Source of the DNA: Vicia villosa
Lineage: Eukaryota > Streptophyta > Magnoliopsida > Fabales > Fabaceae
DNA length: 64,000 nt
Assembly: GCF_029867415.1 (NCBI RefSeq)
Contig: NC_081185.1
Span: 82,530,469-82,594,468, forward strand
Direction: 5' to 3'
The notes under the pieces: model-generated
What the model saw: the letters and a program-made list of their open reading frames with translations, nothing else
What the model was told of the DNA's origin: nothing
Databases searched by the model: none
Shown: piece after piece, positions 37,044-48,527 of the stretch
Layout of the letters: every line of letters starts with the position of its first letter
Numbering within the stretch: the stretch's first letter is position 1
Position numbers and translations under genes: made by a program

Positions 37044-39129
37044 CTATGGTTCCTTGTAGATGCAGACTCCTAACTTGCTTCGTAATTTTTCAAACCGTGT
37101 TGCATCAAGAGCTTTGGTGAATATGTCAGCTAGTTGAAGTTCAATGGATACATGTTCCAAGCAGATCACTTTGTCTTCTACAAGTTCTCTAATAAAGTGA
37201 TGTCTAATATCAATATGTTTGGTTCTGCTATGCTGAATTGGATTCTTGGAGATGTTGATAGCACTGAGATTGTCATAGTACAAAGTAACATTGTATTCAG
37301 TCAACATTTGTTTCATCCAAACCAGTTGAGAACATCTACTACCAGCTGCTATGTATTCTGCTTCAGTAGTTGATAACGAGACACAATTCTGCTTCTTGCT
37401 AAACCATGATATGAGATTGTTTCCTAAGAAGAAACACCCTCCAGATGTGCTTTTTCTATCATCAGCACTTCCATCCCAGTCAGCATCACAATACCCAGTC
37501 AGGACAGAGTCACACCCGTGAGTGTATAATATGCCATAGTCAGAAGTTCCATTTACATATTTGAAGATTCTCTTGACTTGGTTTATGTGACTTACCTTGG
37601 GTTCTGCTTGATATCTAGCACATACTCCTATTGCAAATGCAATATCTTGTCTGCTGGATGTTAGATATAGTAGACTTCTAATCATGCTCCTGTACAAACT
37701 CTGGTCAACACTTGTTCCACCTTCATCTCTAGATAACTTTAAGTGTGTTGGTGCAGGAGTTCTTTTGTGACTAGCATTATCCATTCCAAACTTTTTGACA
37801 ATGTTCTTGGCATATTTTCTTTGAGATAAGAAGATGGAGTCGTCCATTTGCTTAATTTGTAGCCCATGGTAGTATGTCAATTCTCCAACCATACTCATTT
37901 CAAACTCAGTATGCATTTAACTGACAAAGTGTTTTACCATTCCATCTGACATTCCACCAAACACTATGTCATCCACATATATCTGAGCAATCACGATTCT
38001 TCCATCTTCATTCTTTACAAAGAGAGTTTTGTCTATTCCTCATTTCCTATATCCATTTATGGTTAGAAATTCAATCAATCTCTCATACCAAGCTCTGGGA
38101 GCTTGTTTCAAACCATAGAGAGTCTTTCTTAGTTTGTAGACATGGTTAGGCAGATTTGGATCAGCAAAGCCTTTAGGTTGTTCCATATATACTTCCTCAT
38201 TCAAGTATCCATTCAAAAAGGCACTTTTTACATCCATCTAATATAGCTTGAACTTCAAGATACAGGCTACTCCTAGAAGTAATCTGATTGACTCAAGTCT
38301 TGCCACAGGAGCAAAGGTCTAATCAAAGTCTACTCCTTCTACTTGTGTGTATCCTTGAGCTACCAGTCTGGCTTTGTTTCTAGTTATGACTCCTTTTTCA
38401 TCATACTTATTCTTTTATATCCACTTGGTACCAATAATATTGGTTCCTTCAAGTCTAGGCACCAGTTCCCATACTTCATTTCTTTTGAATTATTCAAGGT
38501 TATCTTGCATGGCACTAATCCAAAATTCATCTGTCAAGGCTTCCTTCACATTCTTTGGTTCAATTTTGGATACAAAGCATGAGTTGGCAATGGTTCCTCT
38601 TGATCTGGTCATTATGCCACTGTTGATATCACCTATGATAAGTTCCTTGGAATGATCTTTCTGAATTTTGATAGATGGATCTTTGTTGATTGCTTCAGGT
38701 TCAAGTTCTGAGGGAGAATCATTACTGTCTTCAGGTTGGTCTGACTTCTCAGCTTGTATTTCAAGGAATGTTCTAACATCCTCTATGACATCGAATTCTC
38801 AATGTTGGTCATCAACAATAACATTGATGGATTCCATCAAGACTTGTGTTCTGGTGTTGAATACTCTATACGCTCTGTTGTTTGTGGAGTATCCCAGGAA
38901 TATACCTTCATCATTTTTGGAATCCATTTTCCTTCTTTGTTCACGATATGTCAAGATATAACACTTGCTTCCAAATACATGAAAGTACATAACAGTTGGT
39001 TTCTTTCCTCTCCATAGTTCATACAAAGTGGAGGAAGTCCCTTTCCTCAATGTGACTTTGTTATGGACATAGCAGGATGTGTTCATTGCTTCAACCCAAA
39101 AGTACATAGGCAGCTTCTTTGCATGGATC
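37044..39129 (-). pseudogene. SIRE-type copia pol: end of integrase, reverse transcriptase, RNase H
   Basis: Minus strand. 39129-38800: integrase C-terminal part (KKLPMYFWVEAMNTSCYVHN, YFHVFGSKCYI, GIFLGYSTNNRAYRVFN). A degraded linker with many stops follows. The RT is seen at 38237-38040 ([34 protein letters not shown]) and, in another frame near 37990-37960, YVDD followed by IVFGG. From 37916 to 37044 a frame without stops covers the RT end and RNase H: SLLYLTSSRQDIAFAIGV, GYCDADWDGSADDRKSTSG, SLSTTEAEYIAA, HIDIRHHF and QLADIFTKALD. The RNase H acidic residues D, E and D are present in these blocks. Confidence 0.88.
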
Positions 39130-39134
39130 ATAGT
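39130..39134. repeat. Left target-site copy of the chromovirus-like insertion
   Basis: ATAGT, partner ATAGC at 46448-46452 (one change). The copia integrase frame continues across the two flanks. Confidence 0.8.
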
Positions 39135-41004
39135 TGTAACACCCTTCTAAACCCCGCGGAAAATTAAATAAATACATCAGAGTAAAAACATAGGCACAAG
39201 GGTGCCACAATTATTTAAAATAATTAAATCAACTAATGCCAAGTCATGCTTTATTAGGAAACGATTTACCAAAACAAAATCATGTTTATCACAGCGGAAT
39301 AAGAAACATCAACAATATAACCCAAAAGGGAGTATAATCCAACGCCAATTAAAATAAAGGATTCTCATAAATCTCTATTACTATCGTCCCCCAGTGTTAC
39401 AAGATCAGAGCATGACCGACACGACCCAATATAAACGGATAAACTCTACGAGTCATCCTCACCAAGCACTAATGCCGCTACTCCTCAATATGAAAATGAA
39501 AACATGTAAGGGTGAGTCTCATTCTCAATTAGTAAATATTATGCAATTCATAAGCAACAAGCATCATAATATACTGTTAACCCAATTATACATATTCAGA
39601 TTCACATCTATTATTCATCAATTCACACGATAGTAGATTACAACGCATAACACAGAAATCCATACAACCATATTATGACGAAATGCATACGACACAACTG
39701 ACACTATGCATCTGGTACCAATAAACCGTGGAATCAATCCACCTAACCGATCTACACCTCATCGAGATACGGCCCACCGACACATTTTCTGCACAATGGG
39801 AAATATGTCCACCAACGATCCTCTCTTCAATGGGATCCATCATCAAATGCATATGAATGAATGAAACACACATGTCATACTTAAAAACATCATCGAATCA
39901 CGATGAAAAATTCATCTCAACACCACATCACCGAATAAGTATGTACATGCTTTCAACATCATTCAAATAGTCATGCATTCATCAATATTATAATAATAAT
40001 CACAACTAATTCATCATCACATCAAATACATTGTTACACCTATCTCGTATGCACACAATGTTCAATTCTCGTCAAATAATTAAATCGAGTTTTATAGAAA
40101 TAAAGTCGGCCACTGCCTATATTCATCATTCGTCATATAAAACATTTAATTACTCGCACAACTCCCAAAACGGCACTAAAAACGGACCTACGGTTTGAAG
40201 TTACGCATTAACAAAAAAATTGTTCTGTCACTAACAGCACGCGGCGCCAACTGGGTTTGCGGCGCGGAACGAGAAAAAAATACGCCTTCGCGGCGCCAAC
40301 ATATGGACGCGGCGCGACCTGAGCGTATCACAACCTCCTGGTTTTCTGCCCAACGGTTCGCGGCGCAAACAGAGGTTCGCGGCGCGACCTGGCGATTTTG
40401 CAGAATTTCGGGTCTGCGTTCAGCCTCTGCGATTCTCCCCAATTCAAGTCCAAAATCGACCCCAAACATCACATACAGGCATATAATCCTCATACATTCA
40501 GTTATACACCACAAAACATCATTTCAACTCATTATTAACCAAATAGTTCACACAATCATCATCAATTCAATCCGATATAGAACACTCTAACCTAACAATC
40601 CCAATATCGAATTGAACCAAACCATACATCAATCTACCTATTACCTAAGACCACATAATAAATACTAAAAGGAAGAGTCCCCCCTTACCTCGATGAATTT
40701 CTTGAATGCTCTTCTTCCGATTCCACGTTCTTGCCTCTTTCTCTTCTCTTGCCCTTTTTCACGTGTTCTTCCTTTCTCCCCAAATGATTCCTTTTTCTTA
40801 TTTTATGAAAATAAAATAAAATAAAATATCACAACTTAGTAAAAGGCCTAACCAATTAGCACCCCTCTTTTACTAACATCACACCATAAGCCCAATAGCT
40901 CTTACTCCATCATTTTCCAATTAAATCCAAATAAAATACTAAAATTCCAATTATTTAATTTAAATCCAATTTAAATTAATAAACTGAAATTATGGGGTGT
41001 TACA
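39135..41004 (-). mobile_element. 3' LTR of the chromovirus-like element
   Basis: 1,870 bp. Compared by eye with the 5' LTR, about 18 substitutions are seen in the first 660 bp (about 2.7%). A CpG-rich block at about 40228-40400 holds direct repeats of CGCGGCGCCAAC / CGCGGCGCGACCTG. Open frames across this block on both strands (40188-40590) recur in the other LTR and are by-products. Confidence 0.9.
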
Positions 41005-41018
41005 ACTCTCCCCCACTA
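41005..41018 (-). promoter_or_regulatory. Polypurine tract
   Basis: AGTGGGGGAGAGT on the minus strand next to the 3' LTR, the same PPT as at 17528-17541. Confidence 0.8.
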
Positions 41019-42372
41019 AAAGAGTTTTCGTCCTCGAAAACATACCTTAGACGAAAAGTTCCGGGTAAGAGTCCTTCATCTGGCTCTCCCGTTCCCAGTT
41101 GACACTTTCTTAGTCGAACCTCAAAATTCATCTGACATAACCAACATAAGCATGTCTCATGCATTCAATCTCAGCTCTTACGTCGCATTTGACCATCCCA
41201 AGGTATACCACTCGCTATATCTCCAAAGGTTAACGACAATGAAACGTCGAGGTGCGATCCATACCATACGCTCAATAACTGAATAATACAATTAACAATC
41301 CATGGTATGATCACAACTGATCAACACTGTAGTAATGGATTCTATCTACCCACGTACCAACCTTATACACGCTCTTCCATCAGAGCGATAAAGTAATACT
41401 TACACTTTTCACCGACCGCTTCCTTCAAGAAACTCAATAATGATATTCCTATACCATTGAATTTCAACTATCTGACTCCTCGCAAGTCACACTAGCAATT
41501 ACCCAACACATTTACATTCCGCTTTTGTTTCACTATTCTGATTACTCGTTACAACCCCCATTACCAATTAGATTTCCGAGTTTCACCCAATCATGGCTCT
41601 CTTTACTCATTCGTTTAAGAATCATTCTTTACCATCCATGGTACTAATTTACCACTCAGCCATGCTTGCTCGCATCCAAAAACAAATCCTTGATTTACTC
41701 CCTCCATCTAAACATCCTGACCATCAGAACGAGTACACACAAGTAATCATAATCACACTCATCAGCCTCAATATACCATTGCTTATAAAATAGCTCGAAC
41801 TGAGTCTCGCCCTTCTCTAAGGATTAAATCAACTTCGTCCTTCATAGAATATAATTCCTCATTACATATGGAATCTACAATAACACCTTACAACATCATA
41901 AGATTATTATAGCATCATATAGTATCAACTCATCGTCTTAACTTCGCCGAATACCTACTCATTAACTACGTACAACCATAATAACATATTCATCACCTCG
42001 GAAATTATTCAAAAGTTCTAATTCTATGATACCACATCGTTACATCCACTAGATCCTAAGTCCAACATATAGATCAATACATGTTCTCCATGTAGGCTCC
42101 CGACGTATTAATTTTCACTGCCCCCGAGTAGTACTCATAATGTTACTCCACATCACACTTTCGCTGTGTGACTCCGATTACCCATCATAAGTCACCGTCT
42201 AATATGTTGCACTCTTTCATAGCCACTTCTTCCTAAGTTCACACAACGTGGTGAGTGATTATTCTCACGGCTTAGTATTCACCACATCTTATACCATTAA
42301 GGTAACAAACAATCTCATCCCATATATATGATTTCGTCTACTATCAACAAGGGATTAAGGGTGATCAAGTCC
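41019..42372 (-). mobile_element. Internal region of the chromovirus-like element without recognisable coding
   Basis: About 1.35 kb between the PPT and the integrase fragment. A TTTTCGAGGACGAAAA motif (the usual end of chromovirus pol) is at about 41025-41042. The rest should be the integrase core and chromodomain region, but no domain can be read, so it is heavily decayed or replaced. Confidence 0.5.
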
Positions 42373-43140
42373 TCAATTTGTCAATAGATAGCCGACAACC
42401 ATATTTAAGCATAAACTGTCGTTACTACATAATAGTGTACTTTCCGAGTTTGTACTCAACTCATTAACATCGTCATAGTCCAATAATTCTCTACGGTGTT
42501 CTTCTTCTAGAATATTCTTTCTCAACTCGGTAACATCGGGAACACAAACGCGATTCCCAAACCTCATTACACCATTCTCGTCAAATCTGAATTCACCTCC
42601 TTTACCTTGGTAATTTAAAGTCAACTTATCGATCAACTCAACATCAGCTTTCTGACCTTCTCTAATCTCGTCACGAATACCACTAGTCAGCTTTAGCATA
42701 CCCAATCTAACACTATTAGGGGTGTCTTCACATACCAACTCAAATCTCTAAATTGTTCAGTTAAATCCAACTCTTTCACCATTAGCACAACATATGCAAT
42801 GACTTCCTACTCACTGCATCATCAACACCATTTTCTTTACCAGGATGGTATTTCAAACCAAAATCATAATCTTTAAAAAAAATATACTCTAACCATCTCG
42901 GCTGCCTCATATTAAGCCTGTTATGATCAAAGAGGTACTTCACACCCTTATGATCACTAAACACTTCGAATCTCGAACCAGACAAATAATGTCACCGTAA
43001 TTCCAAAACAAAACCACGGCTGCCAACTCTAAATCATGAGTCGGATAATTCCTTTCATGCACTTTGACTTGTCTCGACGCATAAGCTACTACTTGCTGAC
43101 TTTGCATCAATACACCACTCAAACCCATCGATGACGCATC
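42373..43140 (-). pseudogene. Ty3-gypsy RNase H and start of integrase (chromovirus-like)
   Basis: Minus strand. 43128-42985: [19 protein letters not shown] and [16 protein letters not shown]. 42985-42782: [40 protein letters not shown] and VDDAVSRKS. Together these are the Ty3-gypsy RNase H with its DHK and DALSRK-type blocks. 42738-42480: GVMRFGNRVCVPDVTELRKN and ILEEEHR, the entry to the integrase zinc-binding domain, after which the homology stops. Three frames are needed, so it is dead. Confidence 0.82.
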
Positions 43141-44560
43141 ACAAATACGACTTCAACCATTCTAAAGTTTAATTCACCTTTACTACTAATTCAATCCTCA
43201 CTAAGATCCATCGGCACTCAAATCATCTTTACCAACTTATTCATCAACAACATATTCTACTCAACTTCGTTTCAAACAATCGCGGTAGTAGGCATTCCTA
43301 TTCAACACTTTTTCATGCTTCTTTAACTGACATCATAATATCTCCTCATAGGACCACTCTACTGTATTTATAACTCTCCCATAAGGTAGAACATAATCTC
43401 TCCTCTTCGTGGGTTCAAATGACACATTAATCCAACACTCAGAGCTCAAGATATGAATGTTTCCAATCGTTATCCAAAATGCCATACCGACGCCATGCAG
43501 CGACACTCTATACGACATCTCCAAAACTCCTCAAATGGGCACATTTAATTCCTAAAATTTCTTCTCAACAAACCTTTTAATTATTCCTTCAATCCGTTCA
43601 ACTCTGACACAGACATCCCGTGCAGTACCAACAAACAAGTCTAGTTCTAAGAACAAGCGTAACCGTAACTTCACCTCTTTCCAACATCATCCTGTCACAA
43701 TTAAATATGTTACAGCTGCTGAAACCATTTTTATAACAAGGTTCATCTCGTTAGATTTCCGATGCTTCAAACGGAACTCAAATCGGATGTCCAGAACTCC
43801 AGTTATGGATTTTCGAAGTTTCATAACGATTTAGCAATTTTCATGCGTTTGGCTTACAGAAATTCCGCTCCAAAACTCATCCTCTTCGAATCAATCACAT
43901 TCTAAACAGCCACTTATCATATCTCTTCGCTTCCAAACTCCTTATAACTCGAGCAACACATCCTATCGCCGAAGTCTGATTTCTGCAACATCACGAAACC
44001 AAATTCATGTACGCCATCATCAACCTTCTTATCCTTGAGATCATACTCGTCTCTTCGCATTACTCGCGCTTCAAAACGTTCTCAACAACATCGATAACCT
44101 CTACCATCATCTCAATTACTTACTAGCAATCCTGCGGCAAGGTCTACGACAACACTTCCTTTAATCATCGCTTCAACAACGACCTTTCACATAGGGCTAC
44201 TCACACGACAACATCACAGACCATCAGTAGCACTTGAAGCATCACAACTTCAAAATTCCATTTTCCAGAAATAACCATCATCTACTCCGAGACACTCCAA
44301 CTGAAATAGCAACCACATTCTACAGCCCATGTCACCTTCGCTTCAGAAAACAATAACTCCACACTCTTGTACTGCTGCCTTCTACATCACGCTAACATCT
44401 TGCATCTGAGACATATCCGAGAAGCATAGCTTCTCCCCCACTAGTTTCAATCCCACTTATGCATGCAAACAGTTAGAACACACTGCGTACCAACAGTGTT
44501 TCACACACATGTTGCCTACCAAAAGGAAAAATTAACAAGACTCTTGTCACAATGACCGAC
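43141..44560 (-). mobile_element. Leader and 5' internal region without recognisable gag or protease
   Basis: About 1.4 kb downstream of the PBS on the minus strand. No zinc knuckle, protease motif or RT palm was found. The RT and gag have been deleted or decayed past recognition. It contains the leader hairpin. Confidence 0.5.
44419..44435 (-). repeat. Leader hairpin
   Basis: GAGAAGC and GCTTCTC arms around a 3-base loop, next to GTGGGG, about 130 bases after the PBS on the minus strand. It matches the hairpin at 19902-19919 in position and sequence. Confidence 0.65.
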
Positions 44561-44563
44561 TAT

Positions 44564-44575
44564 GCTCTGATACCA
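44564..44575 (-). promoter_or_regulatory. Primer-binding site (initiator tRNA-Met)
   Basis: TGGTATCAGAGC on the minus strand, four bases after the 5' LTR. Confidence 0.88.
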
Positions 44576-44579
44576 CTAT

Positions 44580-46447
44580 TGTAACACCCTTCTAAACCCC
44601 GCGGCAAATTAAATAAATACATCAGAGTAAAAACATATGCACAAGGGTGCCACAATTATTTAAAATAATTAAATCAACTAAGGCCAAGTCATGCTTTATT
44701 AGGAAACGATTTACCAAAACAAAATCATGTTTATCACAGCAGAATAAGAAACATCAACAATATAACCCAAAAGGGAGTATAATCCAACGCCAATTAAAAT
44801 AAAGGATTCTCATAAATCTCTATTACTATCGTCCCCCAGTGTTACAAGATCAGAGCATGACCGACACAACCCAATATAAACGGATAAACTCTACGAGTCA
44901 TCCTCACCAAGCACTAATGCCGCTACTCCTCAATCTGAAAATGACAACATGTAAGGGTGAGTCTCATTCTCAATTAGTAAATATTATGCAATTCATAAGA
45001 AACAAGCATTATAATATACCGTTCACCCAATTATACATATTCAGATTCACATCTATTATTCATCAATTCACACGATAATAGATTACAACGCATAACACAG
45101 AAATCCATACAACCATATTATGACGAAATGCATACGACACAACTAACACTATGCATGTGGTACCAATAAACCGTGGAATCAATCCACCTAACCGATCTAC
45201 GCCTCATAGAGATACGGCCCACCGACACAATTTCCGCACAATGGGAAATATGTCCACCAACGATCCTCTCTTCAATGGGATCCATCATCAAATGCATATG
45301 AATGAATGAAACACACATGTCATACTTAAAAACATCACCGAATCACGATGAACAATTCATCTCAACACCACATCACCGAATAAGTATGTACATGCTTTCA
45401 ACATCATTCAAATAGTCATGCATTCATCACAATTATAATAATAATCACAACCAATTCATCATCACATCAAATACATTGTTACACCTATCTCGTATGCACA
45501 CAATGTTCAATTCTCGTCAAATAATTAAATCAAGTTTTATAGAAATAAAGTCGCCCACTGCCTATATTCATCATTCGTCATATAAAACATTTAATTACTC
45601 GCACAACGCCCAAAACGGCACTAAAAACGGACCTACGGTTTGAAGTTACGCATTAACAAAAAAATTGTTCTGTCACTAACAGCACGCGGCGCCAACTGGG
45701 TTCGCGGCGCGGAACAAGAAAAAAATATGCCTTCGCGGCGCCAACACCTGGGCACGGTGCGACCTGAGCGTATCACAACCTCCTGGTTTTTTGCCCAACG
45801 GTTCGCGGTGCAAACAGAGGTTCGCGGCGCGACCTGGCGATTTTGCAGAATTTCGGGTCTGCGTTCAGCCTCTGCGATTCTCCCCAATTCAAGTCCAAAA
45901 TCGACCCCAGACATCACATACAGGCATATAATCCTCATACATTCAGTTATACACCACAAAACATCATTTTAACTCATTATTAACCAAATAGTTCACACAA
46001 TCATCATCAATTCAATCCGATATAGAACACTCTAACCTAACAATCCCAATATCAAATTGAACCAAACCATACATCAATCTACCTATTACCTAAGACCACA
46101 TAATAAATACTAAAAGGAATAGTCCCCCTTACCTCGATGAATTTCTTGAATGCTCTTCTTCTGATTCCACGTTCTTGCCTCTTTCTCTTCTCTTGTCCTT
46201 TTTCACGTGTTCTTCCTTTCTCCCAAATGGTTCCTTTTTCTTATTTTATGAAAATAAAATAAAATAATATATCACAACTTAGTAAAAGGCCTAACCAATT
46301 AGCACCCCTCTTTTACTAACATCACACCATAAGCCCATTAGCTCTTACTCCATCATTTTCCAATTAAATCCAAATAAAATACTAAAATTCCAATTATTTA
46401 ATTTAAATCCAATTTAAATTAATAAACTGGAATTATGGGGTGTTACA
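44580..46447 (-). mobile_element. 5' LTR of the chromovirus-like element
   Basis: 1,868 bp, nearly the same length as the 3' LTR, with the same TG...CA ends and the CpG-rich block at about 45680-45840, where some CpG sites of the partner have changed to TpG or CpA. Confidence 0.9.
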
Positions 46448-46452
46448 ATAGC

Positions 46453-47396
46453 TCTGGCTGATTCTTGCATAGTCCTATTTTTCCTTTCTACTACTCCATT
46501 TTGTTAAGGTGTAATAGGTGAGGAAAATTCATGAATGATTCCTTCAGAAGAGCAGAATTCAACAAATTTGGCATTCTCAAACTCCTTTGATCACTCCTTA
46601 TTCTGATTACAACACTTTCCTTTTCTCTTTGCAGTCTAGTGCATAGGTCCTTGAACACCTCAAACACATCTGACTTTTCTCTGATGAAGCTTATCCATGT
46701 GTATCTGGAGTAATCATCAACCACCACATATGCATACCTTTTCCCTCCAATACTTTCTACCTGCATCGGTCTCATTAGATCCATATGTAATAGTTCCAGA
46801 GTTTTGGAAGTAGTGAGTTGATTAATATTTGGATGAGACATCTTGGTTTGTTTGCCAGCCTGACATTCTCCGCATACTTTACCTTCATCAATCTGTAGCT
46901 TTCGAATTCCTCTCATATCTTCTTTGTTTATGATCTTTTTCATTCCTATTAGATGTGGATGACCTAGTTTTTTATGCCACAATCGTACCTCTTTTTCTTC
47001 TTTTGCTAGGGAGCATATAGATGGATGACTTGTGGTTTTAGGTTCCCACAATTAACAGTTGTCTTTGGATCTGACTCCTTTCATTATCTCCACATTTTCT
47101 TCATTAGTGAATACACATTCATCTTTGGTAAATCTGACTTTTAGACCTTGATCGCACAGTTGACTGATGTTGATTAAGTTTGCAGCTAGTCCTTTTACCA
47201 GCAGAACACTGTCCAGTTGGGGAGCTCCAAAACATTCTAGTTTTCCTACCCCTTTGATCTCTCCTCTGGCTCCATCACCAAAAGTCAGATAGCTAGTGGA
47301 ATGAGGCTTGATATATTCTAACATGTTCTTCATTCCACTCATGTGTTTTGAACATCCACTATCAAAATACCAGTCTCCTTTGGTTGACACCCTCAA
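46453..47396 (-). pseudogene. SIRE-type copia protease and integrase N-terminal part
   Basis: Minus strand. The frame from 47396 has GDWYFDSGCSKHMSG, the protease active-site DSG context, and KVRFTKDECVF. After a stop at about 47052 comes GAG-pre-integrase and integrase: VRLWHKKLGHPHLIGMKK (zinc-binding H..H), CGECQAGKQTKMSH (C..C), LHMDLMRPMQVESIGGKRY and VVDDYSRYTWISF (core aspartates). Near 46590 a one-base change shifts the frame. The text continues in the new frame up to the target site at 46448-46452 and resumes at 39129. Confidence 0.87.
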
Positions 47397-47482
47397 GGAG
47401 GTGTGAGCAATTAAGGCATAAGCTTTAGTAATCCATGTTATTTCTTGATAGGATCATGCAGCTTGGGCTTGTCCTGAGCTGT
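47397..47482 (-). pseudogene. Frameshift zone between copia gag and protease
   Basis: The gag frame stops at 47485-47483 and the protease frame begins near 47396 in another phase. Whether this is decay or the natural gag-pol boundary cannot be told from this copy. Confidence 0.5.
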
Positions 47483-48527
47483 TTAATAAGGGTAACCATA
47501 CAGTTTGAAGCAAAACGGTTTTAGGTGACCAAACCTTCCACAGTAGTGGCATCTCCATCTTTGAAATTTCTTCTTTGTTTGGTTCCTGTTTCTCTTTCCA
47601 TGATGTCGTGACATCGGTCCTGAAATCTGGTTTACCTGGTGAGCTTCAAGTTCTGACCTTTTGAATCCTAAATTGGATTCAGACATTCCCATAAATCCTA
47701 ACCCAGACATGTTTCCAACTTCATGTCCAAGCTCCAGAATCTTTTCTAAGGAATCAATTCCATTGTTCAGCATTCTGATCGATCTTGACATCTAATCTAG
47801 TTTGAAGTTGAGCATGCTGACTTCACCATTGAGATGTACTATGATTGCCAGATGTTCTTTCTTCTCAACTTCCAACTCTTCTATAAGTTTCCTTTGCTTC
47901 TCCCTTATTTTACATACCTCAGCACTCTTGACACATAGCTCATTGTATGAGGCTGCAAGTTCTTCAAAGGTAGGTCTATCTTTACTGGATTTGTAATCCG
48001 GGGTACAAACACTAGTTAGTGCTGCACATTTATCTTTAGTATCACTCTCAAAATCTCCATTAGACCTAGTGACAGACAGCTCTTTCTTATGCTCCTTGAG
48101 ATAGGTAGGGCATTCCGCTCTAATATGTCCATATCCTTCACATCCATGGCACTGAACCCTTTTGCCTTGATTGGGCTTCTCTTCAGCTTTAGATCTTCTG
48201 CTAGGGTCATAGGTCTTGCTGACGTCATAGGAAGTGTTCTTGATATTGGGTATGGACTTCTGATCAACCCTTTTAATGAACCTGTTGAATTGTTTTTCAA
48301 GCATGGCTATGGCTTCTGATAAATTTTCATCACTTCCACCATTGCTTTCTCTTGAATTATCTTCAGTGTTGGAAACAAAAGTTATGCTCTTGTTATTCTT
48401 TTCAAAATTGTCACAAATACTCATCTCAAAGGTTTGTAGAGAACCAATGAGTCCATCCAGCTTCATGTTGCTGATGTGCTGAGCTTCTTCTATAGAAGTC
48501 ACCTTCATAGCAAATCTCTTAGGCAAT
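47483..48527 (-). pseudogene. SIRE-type copia gag, C-terminal part with two zinc knuckles
   Basis: From 48527: PKRFAMKVTSIEEAQHISNM (end of the gag core), KKNNKSITFVSNTED..., then CHGCEGYGHIRAECPTY, a CCHC knuckle at about 48150-48110, and a coiled-coil-like stretch (KIREKQRKLIEELEVEKKEH, about 47940-47850). An in-frame stop lies at 47794-47792. Then SIRMLNNGIDSLEKILELGH and RCHYCGRFGHLKPFCFKLYG, a second knuckle at about 47540-47490. Two knuckles separated by a coiled coil fit the SIRE lineage. The N-terminal part is at 59444-59972. Confidence 0.87.

Larger units (their letters stand above)
39135..46447 (-). mobile_element. Chromovirus-like (Tekay-type) Ty3-gypsy element, non-autonomous
   Basis: A 7.3-kb element on the minus strand with two LTRs (39135-41004 and 44580-46447), PBS (44564-44575), PPT (41005-41018) and an internal region of only 3.6 kb. 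Autonomous chromoviruses have a gag-pol of about 4.5 kb or more. Here only RNase H and the start of integrase are recognisable (42373-43140). It is inserted in the integrase region of the copia element. LTR landmarks (TGTAACACCC...GGGGTGTTACA) and the leader hairpin are shared with 17542-19919. The Tekay-type name is an inference from LTR ends and integrase type. Confidence 0.85.

Noticed and set aside
40188..40590. Frames of about 108-131 residues on both strands, repeated at 45633-45972
   Set aside because: They overlap each other on opposite strands across the CpG-rich block of the LTRs, differ in length between the two copies and match no domain I recognise.
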